A DNA stretch of 11,826 bases from DASUPK01 sp035265665 (GTDB lineage Bacteria; Actinomycetota; Thermoleophilia; Solirubrobacterales; 70-9). This document shows, piece by piece, positions 1 to 5,614 of the stretch. Every line of letters begins with the position of its first letter. Position 1 is the first letter of the stretch. A program made the position numbers and the translations under genes. Location: positions 1 through 11,826 of the forward strand of contig DATFOK010000058.1 of assembly GCA_035265665.1 (NCBI GenBank), read 5' to 3'. The notes under the pieces were generated by a model, which was given only the letters and a program-made list of their open reading frames with translations, did no database searches and had not been told where the DNA came from.

Positions 1-360
1 CGCCGCTGAGACTCGGATCAGGAGATCGAGCGGCCCCCTCAGCCGCGGTCTCCAGTCGCCGTCATCGTCCGATGTCGCGAAGGAAACGCCGACGACTCGT
101 AGATAGGCGGTGTTGAGGAAAGCCAAAACGAGCCCGAACAGGATCATTCCCAGAGGGACGCCGATCAGCCCGAGGATGAGATGCTCGGTCGGGTCGTCGG
201 TCACGGCACCGAGCCCCCAGAGCACGAGGGCCGGCACCCCGACCCAGAGCCCAAATGAGCCGATCAGGAGCATGAGCAGGAGCACGGCCCCGAGCATGCG
301 AGCCACCGTCCCGACGCCGCTGGCGGCAGTCGTCTCGTCCCTCCAGCTTGCGGCGGTCAC
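1..360 (-). CDS. Small membrane protein of unknown function (3' end beyond window)
   Basis: I do not recognise the family. Reading leftward from a GTG at 360, the frame stays open for 120 codons to the window edge, so the C-terminus is missing. The GTG overlaps the TGA stop of the MlaE-like permease (shared GTGA), the usual sign of translational coupling, and this decides the start. A short polar N-terminus (about residues 1-20) is followed by two hydrophobic segments, about 22-50 and 61-83, that look like membrane helices, then a polar stretch with an acidic DDDGD run near residue 98. It does not resemble YrbE/MlaE or a typical Mce protein, so it is not the second permease normally found in actinobacterial Mce loci. 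Co-expression with the permease suggests an accessory role in the same envelope or lipid process; this is inference from position only. Confidence 0.7.
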   Translation of the reverse strand, partial: MTAASWRDETTAASGVGTVARMLGAVLLLMLLIGSFGLWVGVPALVLWGLGAVTDDPTEHLILGLIGVPLGMILFGLVLAFLNTAYLRVVGVSFATSDDDGDWRPRLRGPLDLLIRVSAA

Positions 361-1163
361 TTGATCACCTGTAGGTCCGGGTGGGTCGCCAGAAGGGTTT
401 GCGTGAAGACGTAGTTGAAGGCGAACACGCCCATGAAGGCGACGACTACCGCCTCATTGACCGCGCGGCCTACCCCCTCTGCGCCTCCGGACGCGGTCAT
501 CCCCTTGTAGGAGCAGACGATCGCGATGATCGCGCCGAAGCACGAGCACTTGAGGACAGAGCCCCAGAGATCGGTGACTGAGGCGTTGTTGAAGAGGGTC
601 GCGAAGAAGCCACCCAGGGGCTCCTCGTAGAGAACCTCGGCGATCACTCCGCCGAAGATGCCGAAGACGATCGCGAAGATGTCGAGCAGCCCGGTGATCA
701 GCATCAGGGCGAGAAAGCGAGGTACGACGAGATTCTTGATTGGGTCGACGCCGAGCACCTGGAGCGCGTCGAGCTCCTCGCGGATCTTGCGGGCGCCGAG
801 ATCGGCGGTGATCGCCGTGCCGGCCACGCCCGCCACGACGACCGCCGTCACAAGCGGGGCGAACTCTCGGATCGAGGCCAGGACGAAGAACCCGCCGAGC
901 CGGTCCAGCGCCCCGAACAAGCTGAGGAAGTTCGCGGCCTGCAATCCAGGCGCCCCGAAGCTCACCGCGATCATCGAGATCATCATCGGGAACCAGCAGA
1001 GCTGCAAAGCAAAGAGGAACTGGCCGACGAACTCGCCCCCATACGGATACGGCGGTTTGACCGCCGATAGGACCGTCTTCGAGCTGAGGGTGACCATGTC
1101 GCCGACTTGCTCGAAGAGCGATTTGGCCGGAAGGAAGGCCCTGTCGGCGACGGCCCTGACCAT
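357..1163 (-). CDS. MlaE/YrbE-family ABC transporter permease
   Basis: Integral membrane permease of the MlaE/YrbE family (268 residues, usual length about 250-290). Family members move lipids across the envelope with an MlaF/Mkl-type ATPase and Mce/MlaD proteins. The signature is clear: REFAP at 99-103, a small-residue helix through about 120, then LDALQVLGVDP at 131-141, the conserved cytoplasmic coupling loop. Hydrophobic segments lie near 46-70, 76-98, 103-122, 147-178, 205-222 and 236-258. The N-terminal 40 residues resemble the amphipathic region of YrbE proteins. The ATG at 1163 directly follows the TAG stop of the GntR gene with no intervening base, so translation is probably coupled. 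The next gene overlaps its stop. No ATPase, second YrbE or Mce gene is visible, so the partners are either left of the window or elsewhere in the genome. Confidence 0.9.
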   Translation of the reverse strand: MVRAVADRAFLPAKSLFEQVGDMVTLSSKTVLSAVKPPYPYGGEFVGQFLFALQLCWFPMMISMIAVSFGAPGLQAANFLSLFGALDRLGGFFVLASIREFAPLVTAVVVAGVAGTAITADLGARKIREELDALQVLGVDPIKNLVVPRFLALMLITGLLDIFAIVFGIFGGVIAEVLYEEPLGGFFATLFNNASVTDLWGSVLKCSCFGAIIAIVCSYKGMTASGGAEGVGRAVNEAVVVAFMGVFAFNYVFTQTLLATHPDLQVIK

Positions 1164-1997
1164 CTAGGGGCAACCCGACGACATCTTCACCCGCCACCAG
1201 TCCATCAGCGCGCCAACCGGCCCCCAGGTCGGCCGCACCTCGACCCGGCCGCAGCCGGGCTCGCCCAGGTCCTCGCGCGTCGCGTACTCCCACCGGTGCG
1301 CCGCGGGGTTGTCGAGCGCCTCCTCCCGCCAGCGCCGTGCCGCACCCCGGCGATCCTCCCTGCGCTCCGTTTCGGTCCGAGCCTCCCTGAGGCGTGAGAT
1401 CAAGTCGTCGCGGATCGCCTCGAGTTCGTCGATCGAGGCCAGCCGCGGATGGGCGGTTGAGGGAGCCCCTTGCTGCGGGCGTGCGCTTGTCTCCACGTAC
1501 GGCGCAAGCTTCGCCTCGAGGTTGGCAATCTGGCCACGCAGAGCGGCCCTCCCGGAGCGTTCCTCTTCCGGCGTTCTGGGTGCATGGTGCTCGTCGACTT
1601 GCTCCGAGAACGGGCCTTGCGGAGAGCTGCCGATGTAGAGGGCGCGCGCCAGCTCACGCGGGTCAATCCCCTGGGCGATGGCCTCTGCGGCGACCTGCGC
1701 GGCGAATTGCTCGAGAGTGGGTGCGATGGCCACGTAGGGAGCGACGAACGTGCCAAGCCCTTGTCGTGAGACCGCCAGGCCGTCGTTCTCGAGTCGCCGG
1801 TAGACGCTCCGCGCGGTGTTGACGTTCACCCCCGCCCCGGCGGCGAATTCGCGCACCCCCGGCAGGCGCTCCTTGGGAGCGAGCCGGCCGCTGTGGATCA
1901 GGACCTGAAGACGCCAGGAGAGGTTTGTGCCCACGGGAAGGTCGTCGGACCTGGTCGGATCCGAGAGTGCCTGTCCCTCCTCTCGCTGCTGTGCCAT
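1164..1997 (-). CDS. GntR-family (YtrA-like) transcriptional regulator with unusual C-terminal module
   Basis: Winged helix-turn-helix regulator of 277 residues. The GntR DNA-binding domain occupies about residues 22-88, with the recognition region NVNTARSVYRRLENDGL at 58-74 and the wing RQGLGTFVAP at 78-87. The rest matches neither the FCD nor the UbiC-type ligand domain I know: about 90-130 is helical, about 145-228 is charged and coiled-coil-like, and the last 45 residues (about 234-277) are Trp/Gly/Pro-rich and end in WWRVKMSSGCP. YtrA-type GntR proteins commonly control adjacent ABC transporters and repress themselves, and this gene sits directly upstream of a permease with no spacing. 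The ATG at 1997 is chosen because it lies about 10 bases after a good -10 element and inside a palindromic operator. No Shine-Dalgarno sequence is seen, so a leaderless or very short-leader transcript is likely. Ligand unknown. Confidence 0.88.
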   Translation of the reverse strand: MAQQREEGQALSDPTRSDDLPVGTNLSWRLQVLIHSGRLAPKERLPGVREFAAGAGVNVNTARSVYRRLENDGLAVSRQGLGTFVAPYVAIAPTLEQFAAQVAAEAIAQGIDPRELARALYIGSSPQGPFSEQVDEHHAPRTPEEERSGRAALRGQIANLEAKLAPYVETSARPQQGAPSTAHPRLASIDELEAIRDDLISRLREARTETERREDRRGAARRWREEALDNPAAHRWEYATREDLGEPGCGRVEVRPTWGPVGALMDWWRVKMSSGCP

Positions 1998-2018
1998 TGC
2001 ACTATCACATTAGTACAA
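1997..2018. promoter_or_regulatory. Probable GntR autoregulatory operator (inverted repeat)
   Basis: The inverted repeat TTGYACTA-N6-TAGTRCAA overlaps the first base of the GntR start codon and fully covers the -10 element of the GntR promoter. Fourteen of 22 positions are symmetric, all in the arms. YtrA-type GntR regulators bind ACTA/TAGT-type palindromes at their own promoters, so binding here would block transcription of the regulator-permease operon. The symmetry is visible in the sequence; the binding is inferred. Confidence 0.6.
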
Positions 2019-2035
2019 CCCTCCCTCCCTGGCAA
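2007..2035 (-). promoter_or_regulatory. Housekeeping-type promoter of the GntR-permease operon
   Basis: On the minus strand TTGCCA (2035-2030) is separated by exactly 17 bases from TAATGT (2012-2007), a close fit to a primary-sigma promoter. The expected transcription start is about 3 bases upstream of, or at, the ATG at 1997, which fits the missing ribosome-binding site and a leaderless or nearly leaderless mRNA. Confidence 0.6.
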
Positions 2036-2056
2036 ACGTTTCCGCGCGGACGGGCC

Positions 2057-2082
2057 GTTTGCCTCGGATGGGACGGAGGTAA
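2057..2082 (+). promoter_or_regulatory. SigmaB/SigmaF-like promoter upstream of the zinc dehydrogenase
   Basis: GTTT (2057-2060), a 16-base spacer and AGGTAA (2077-2082) resemble the general-stress promoter of Actinobacteria (GTTT, 15-17 bases, GGGTAW), with one mismatch in the -10. The predicted start near 2089 gives a leader of about 30 bases that contains the AGGAGG ribosome site at 2107-2112. Which sigma factor uses it is inferred. Confidence 0.45.
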
Positions 2083-2118
2083 GCGCTGACCAGGGCGACC
2101 CTGAAGAGGAGGTTCGAG

Positions 2119-3306
2119 ATGAAGGCCCTGACATTCCACGGAAGGCGGGACGTGCGCGTCGACAACGTGCCCGATCCGACGATCAAGGAGCCGACCGATG
2201 CGGTCGTTCGAGTGACCTCCACCGCGATCTGCGGCTCGGACCTGCACCTGTACGAGATCCTCGCGCCCTTCCTGGAGGAAGGCGACATCCTCGGTCACGA
2301 GCCGATGGGGATCGTCGAGGAGGTCGGCTCCGAGGTGAAGCAGATCAAGCCCGGCGATCGGGTGGTCGTCCCGTTCAACATCTCCTGCGGGGACTGCTTC
2401 ATGTGCAACCAGGGCCTCTACGCGCAGTGCGAGACGACTCAGGTCCACGAGCACGACAAGGGCGCCGCGCTGTTCGGCTACACCAAGCTCTACGGAGAGG
2501 TCCCCGGCGGCCAGGCGCAATTCTTGCGCGTCCCGCAGGCCCATTTCGGCCCGATCAAGGTCCCCGAGAACGGTCGCGCCGACGAGCACTTCCTGTTCCT
2601 CTCGGACGTCCTCCCCACCGCCTGGCAGGCGGTCGAGTACGCCGACATCCCGCAGGGCGGAAGCGTCGCCGTCTACGGGCTGGGACCGATCGGGCAGATG
2701 TGCGCGCGGATCGCGCACCAGCGCGGTGCCGAGATCGTGATCGGCGTCGATCGTGTTCCGGAACGCCTCGAGATGGCCGCTCGCCACGACGTCCAGACCC
2801 TGAACGCCGACGAGCACGATGACGTCCCCGCCACGGTCAGGGAGATGACCGGTGGCCGTGGTCCCGACAGCGTCATCGACGCCGTCGGAATGGAGGCCCA
2901 CGGCGCGCCGCTCGGCAAGGTCGCCCAGACCGCCACTGGCTTCCTGCCCAAGCAGGTGGCCGAGAAGGCGATCGAGAAGTTCGGCGTCGACCGCATGGAG
3001 GTCCTGCATGAGGCGATCGACACCGTCCGTCGTGGCGGGACGCTCTCGATCAGCGGCGTCTACGGCGGCCAGCTCGATCCGATTCCGATGATGCAGCTTT
3101 TCGACAAGGGCGTGCAGGTCCGGATGGGCCAGGCCCACGTAAAGCGCTGGATCGACGACATCATGCCCTTCCTCGAAAAGGACGAGGATCCCCTCGGCGT
3201 CGATGACCTCGCGACGCATCGGCTGCCGCTCGACCGGGCGCCGGAGGCCTACGAGATGTTCCAGAAGAAGGAGGACGGCGCGATCAAGGTCGTGCTCCAG
3301 CCCTGA
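2119..3306 (+). CDS. Zinc-dependent alcohol dehydrogenase (formaldehyde dehydrogenase-like)
   Basis: Medium-chain dehydrogenase/reductase of 395 residues, a usual length for the zinc-containing formaldehyde dehydrogenase-like branch. It would oxidise an alcohol or aldehyde adduct with NAD in the cytoplasm. Catalytic zinc ligands are Cys38 (ICGSD), His60 in GHEP with Glu61, and probably Asp163 in LSDVLPTAW, an Asp being known at this position in Pseudomonas putida formaldehyde dehydrogenase. Four structural-zinc cysteines are at 90, 93, 96 and 104. The Rossmann fold carries GLGPIG at 187-192, followed by Asp211 at the end of the second strand, which favours NAD over NADP. A strong AGGAGG lies 6 bases before the ATG and fixes the start. 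It is the first gene of a probable stress operon with the SDR gene, 20 bases downstream, and the DUF892 gene. The exact substrate cannot be read from the sequence. Confidence 0.92.
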   Translation: MKALTFHGRRDVRVDNVPDPTIKEPTDAVVRVTSTAICGSDLHLYEILAPFLEEGDILGHEPMGIVEEVGSEVKQIKPGDRVVVPFNISCGDCFMCNQGLYAQCETTQVHEHDKGAALFGYTKLYGEVPGGQAQFLRVPQAHFGPIKVPENGRADEHFLFLSDVLPTAWQAVEYADIPQGGSVAVYGLGPIGQMCARIAHQRGAEIVIGVDRVPERLEMAARHDVQTLNADEHDDVPATVREMTGGRGPDSVIDAVGMEAHGAPLGKVAQTATGFLPKQVAEKAIEKFGVDRMEVLHEAIDTVRRGGTLSISGVYGGQLDPIPMMQLFDKGVQVRMGQAHVKRWIDDIMPFLEKDEDPLGVDDLATHRLPLDRAPEAYEMFQKKEDGAIKVVLQP

Positions 3307-3326
3307 TCGGATGGTGAGCAACGGCG

Positions 3327-4334
3327 ATGTTCAAGCGCGGGCACGAGATCGACGGGTCCGTCGTGCTGGTCACAGGGGCATCCAGCGGGATCGGGCGCGC
3401 CGCCGCGCGCCGCTTCGCTGAGTCCGGCGCCGACCTCGTCCTCACCGCGCGCAGCCCCGAGGACATCGACCGGATCGCGTTGGAGTGCCAGGCGCACGGC
3501 AGCGAGGTCCTCACCATGCTCGCCGACGTCGGAGACGAGCGCCAGGTGCAGGAGCTCGCCAAGGTCGCAATCGAACACTTCGGCCGCATCGACGCCTGGA
3601 TCAACAACGCCGGCGTAATCGCGTACGGGCGCTTCGAGGACATGCCCTCCGAGGTCTTCGACGGGGTGATCAGGACCAACCTTCTAGGACAGGTGTACGG
3701 GGCCCGGGCTGCCCTGGAGCAGTTCCGCCGCCAGGGCTCGGGGGTCCTCGTCAATCTCGCCTCCGTCTGGGGACGCGTCACGTCTCCCAACGTGGTCCCC
3801 TACGTCGTCTCCAAGCACGGCATCCGGGCCTTCTCCGAGTGCCTGCGGGAGGGCCTCGCGGCAAGCGAGGGGACCGAGGACATACACGTGGTCACGGTCC
3901 TTCCGGAATCGGTCGACACCCCGATCTTCCAGCACGCGGCGAACTACACCGGGCGCGAGGTCAAGCCCGTGTTCCCCGTCGTTGGCGTCCAGCGGGCCGC
4001 GCGCGCGATCGTGGCCGCGGTCCGGCGCCCACGTGGTGAGATCACGGTCGGGCAGGTTGGCCACGCGGTCGCGCTGCTCGCCGGTCTCGTCCCGCGTCAG
4101 CTGTTCGAGCGAATCGCGCCGAGGATCTTCGAGCACACGGCACTCGAGGAGAGCGAAGCGGAGCCCTCGCCGGGAAACGTACTCCGGCCCGAGCCGGACC
4201 TGAACCGGGTTGAAGGCGGAAGGCGCAGAGGCCTCGGGAGGCAGGCGGGGCGTCTGGCCGTCGGCGTTGTGGGGTTGGGCGCTCCGGTCGTGGCCGCAGG
4301 TTTGACTGTGCGCCGGGCGCGGCACAAGGGCTAG
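3327..4334 (+). CDS. Short-chain dehydrogenase/reductase with C-terminal membrane tail
   Basis: Classical SDR oxidoreductase. The cofactor loop TGASSGIG is at 16-23, NNAG at 93-96, and the catalytic tetrad is Asn118, Ser146, Tyr159 and Lys163 (YVVSK). The position after the second strand holds Arg42 (LTARS), which suggests NADP preference. Classical SDRs are about 250 residues; this one has 335. The extra C-terminal part has a helical segment (about 235-275), a polar Arg-rich linker and a final hydrophobic stretch at about 309-328 followed by basic residues, so the enzyme is probably tail-anchored in the membrane. The ATG at 3327 has only a weak ribosome site, but no better in-frame start exists. 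It lies between the zinc dehydrogenase and the DUF892 gene on the same strand with short gaps (20 and 22 bases), so all three are probably co-transcribed. Substrate unknown. Confidence 0.9.
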   Translation: MFKRGHEIDGSVVLVTGASSGIGRAAARRFAESGADLVLTARSPEDIDRIALECQAHGSEVLTMLADVGDERQVQELAKVAIEHFGRIDAWINNAGVIAYGRFEDMPSEVFDGVIRTNLLGQVYGARAALEQFRRQGSGVLVNLASVWGRVTSPNVVPYVVSKHGIRAFSECLREGLAASEGTEDIHVVTVLPESVDTPIFQHAANYTGREVKPVFPVVGVQRAARAIVAAVRRPRGEITVGQVGHAVALLAGLVPRQLFERIAPRIFEHTALEESEAEPSPGNVLRPEPDLNRVEGGRRRGLGRQAGRLAVGVVGLGAPVVAAGLTVRRARHKG

Positions 4335-4345
4335 GCCAGCGGAGA

Positions 4346-4351
4346 AAGGAG
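4346..4351 (+). promoter_or_regulatory. Ribosome-binding site that decides the DUF892 start
   Basis: AAGGAG lies 5 bases before the ATG at 4357 but only 2 bases before the in-frame TTG at 4354. The spacing supports ATG 4357 and excludes the TTG. Confidence 0.75.
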
Positions 4352-4356
4352 CTTTG

Positions 4357-5334
4357 ATGAGCGACCGAACCATCCAAGAGCAAATCGTCAAGTACCTCGC
4401 CGACATCCATTCGATCGAGGAGCAGGCCCTCGTCCAGATGAAGATCGCCCCCAAGATTGCGGGCGACGCGACGCTCGAGGCGATATTCGAGCGCCACCTC
4501 GGCGAGACGGAGGACCAGAAGCGGCGGGTTGATGAGCGCCTCGAGGCGCTCGGCGGATCCGCCTCAAAGCTGAAGGACCTCGCGGGCGGAGCAACCGCCC
4601 CGGCCTTCGCGCTCTTCGCCAAGCTGCAGCCGGACACCCCGGGGAAGCTCGTCGCCCACGCGTTCTCCTACGAACACATGGAGCTCGCCGCGTACGAGCT
4701 GCTCTCCCGCCTCGCCGAGCGCGCCAACGACAAGCAGACCGCCGAGCTCGCCAAGGACATCGGCGGTCAGGAGAACGAGATGGCGCGCCGCCTGTCCGAC
4801 AACTGGGACGTCGCCGTCAACGCCTCGCTCAGAGACGTCGACCCCGACGACCTCGGTGACCAGCTCGACAAATACCTGAGCGACGCGCACGCGATCGAGG
4901 CCCAAGCAGAGCAGATGCTGACCAAGGCGATCGACATCGGCGGCGATACGAAGCTGAGCCAGGACTACGAGGAGCACCTCGAGCAGACGAGGAAGCACAA
5001 GGCTCTGATCGAGGAGCGGCTCGAGGCCCGCGGCGCGAGCTCGAACTTCCTCAAGGACGCGGCGATGAAGCTCGGTGCGATCAACTGGGGCACGTTTTTC
5101 GCTGCGCAGCCCGACACGCCCGCCAAGCTGGCCGGATTCGCGTACGCGTTCGAGCACCTGGAGATCGGCGCCTACGAGCAGCTCCGACGGGTCGCGAACC
5201 GCGCGGGCGACGACTCCGTGGCCGGCATCGCGCAGGCGATTCTCCCCGAGGAGCGGCACGCCGCCGAGACGCTCTGGGACGGCTTCGACCGGGCCCTCGA
5301 CGCCTCGCTCGAGAGCCTCGGTGTCACCGCCTAA
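4357..5334 (+). CDS. Tandem DUF892 (YciE-like) ferritin-fold protein
   Basis: A 325-residue protein made of two copies of the DUF892/YciE four-helix ferritin-like domain (about 1-155 and 165-318), with a constant offset of 160 residues. Matching segments are IHSIEEQA at 17-24 and AHAIEAQA at 177-184, RHLGET at 46-51 and EHLEQT at 206-211, QPDTPGKLVA at 91-100 and QPDTPAKLAG at 251-260, and YEHMELAAYE at 105-114 and FEHLEIGAYE at 265-274. Candidate metal ligands recur at the same offset: Glu21/181, His47/207, Glu106/266, His107/267 and Glu109/269. Most YciE-like proteins I know of have a single domain that dimerises, so this would be a covalent dimer. YciE/YciF proteins are stress-induced and their enzymatic role is not established. 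It is the last gene of the dehydrogenase operon and is followed by a KGG-rich protein, as in the enterobacterial yci operon. Confidence 0.88.
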   Translation: MSDRTIQEQIVKYLADIHSIEEQALVQMKIAPKIAGDATLEAIFERHLGETEDQKRRVDERLEALGGSASKLKDLAGGATAPAFALFAKLQPDTPGKLVAHAFSYEHMELAAYELLSRLAERANDKQTAELAKDIGGQENEMARRLSDNWDVAVNASLRDVDPDDLGDQLDKYLSDAHAIEAQAEQMLTKAIDIGGDTKLSQDYEEHLEQTRKHKALIEERLEARGASSNFLKDAAMKLGAINWGTFFAAQPDTPAKLAGFAYAFEHLEIGAYEQLRRVANRAGDDSVAGIAQAILPEERHAAETLWDGFDRALDASLESLGVTA

Positions 5335-5337
5335 CGC

Positions 5338-5365
5338 GGTTTACCCCTGACGCGCCGCCGGGTAT
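5338..5365 (+). promoter_or_regulatory. SigmaB/SigmaF-like promoter upstream of the KGG-rich protein
   Basis: GGTTTA (5338-5343), then 16 bases, then GGGTAT (5360-5365) is a near-perfect match to the actinobacterial SigF/SigB promoter (GGTTT, 15-17 bases, GGGTA). The predicted start near 5372 leaves a leader of about 27 bases containing GGAGG at 5388-5392. This is the strongest of the three such sites in the window. Confidence 0.6.
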
Positions 5366-5398
5366 TTACGGACCATCCCCCAAGAGTGGAGGCGTGAC

Positions 5399-5614
5399 AT
5401 GGCGAAGGATCACGGTTCATCGGTGAAGAACGACAAGCAGTACGAGGGCCTGCGGAAGAAGGGAATGAGCAAGCAGCGCGCGGCCTCGATTGCTAACTCG
5501 CCCAACTCCTCCAGCAAGGGAGGCAAGAAGAGCGGCAAGGGCAGCGGCGGCAGCAAGTCGCAGAAGCGCGCGGCGGGCCGCGAGGGTGGCAAGAAGTCGG
5601 GCTCGAAGTCCTGA
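5399..5614 (+). CDS. Small basic KGG-rich stress protein (DUF7218-like N-terminus)
   Basis: A 71-residue, strongly basic protein. Residues 1-34 (starting MAKDHGSSVKNDKQY and including GMSKQRAASIAN) resemble the short N-terminal domain annotated DUF7218, which elsewhere I recall being followed by a Rho-N-like helical domain; that second domain is missing here. The remainder is Lys/Gly/Ser-rich and disordered-looking, with KGGKKSG and a later REGGKKSG, recalling the KGG repeats of enterobacterial YciG. The start is fixed by GGAGG 6 bases before the ATG at 5399. It has its own sigmaB-like promoter and follows the DUF892 gene by 64 bases. Its stop is directly adjacent to the stop of the convergent topoisomerase. 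Lysine richness would allow nucleic-acid binding, but the function is not known. Confidence 0.8.
   Translation: MAKDHGSSVKNDKQYEGLRKKGMSKQRAASIANSPNSSSKGGKKSGKGSGGSKSQKRAAGREGGKKSGSKS

Noticed and set aside
454..1293. Open minus-strand frame overlapping the permease and GntR genes
   Set aside because: It shares the strand but is out of frame with two recognised genes, has an Arg/Gly-rich product of low complexity, and begins inside the GntR gene without a ribosome site.
2005..3321. Long open frame (438 codons) on the minus strand opposite the zinc dehydrogenase
   Set aside because: It is exactly antisense to a gene with clear catalytic and zinc motifs, its product is Leu/Val/Asp-rich with no recognisable domain, and such shadow frames are expected in GC-rich coding DNA.
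4299..4333. GGTTT followed by GGGCTA before the DUF892 gene as a further sigmaB-like promoter
   Set aside because: The spacer is about 24 bases, too long for this promoter class, and the -10 matches poorly.
4354..4356. TTG codon as start of the DUF892 gene
   Set aside because: AAGGAG is only 2 bases away from it, whereas the next codon is ATG with 5-base spacing.
3684..4637. Antisense open frame across the SDR and DUF892 genes
   Set aside because: It spans two well-supported plus-strand genes and their junction and has no domain of its own.
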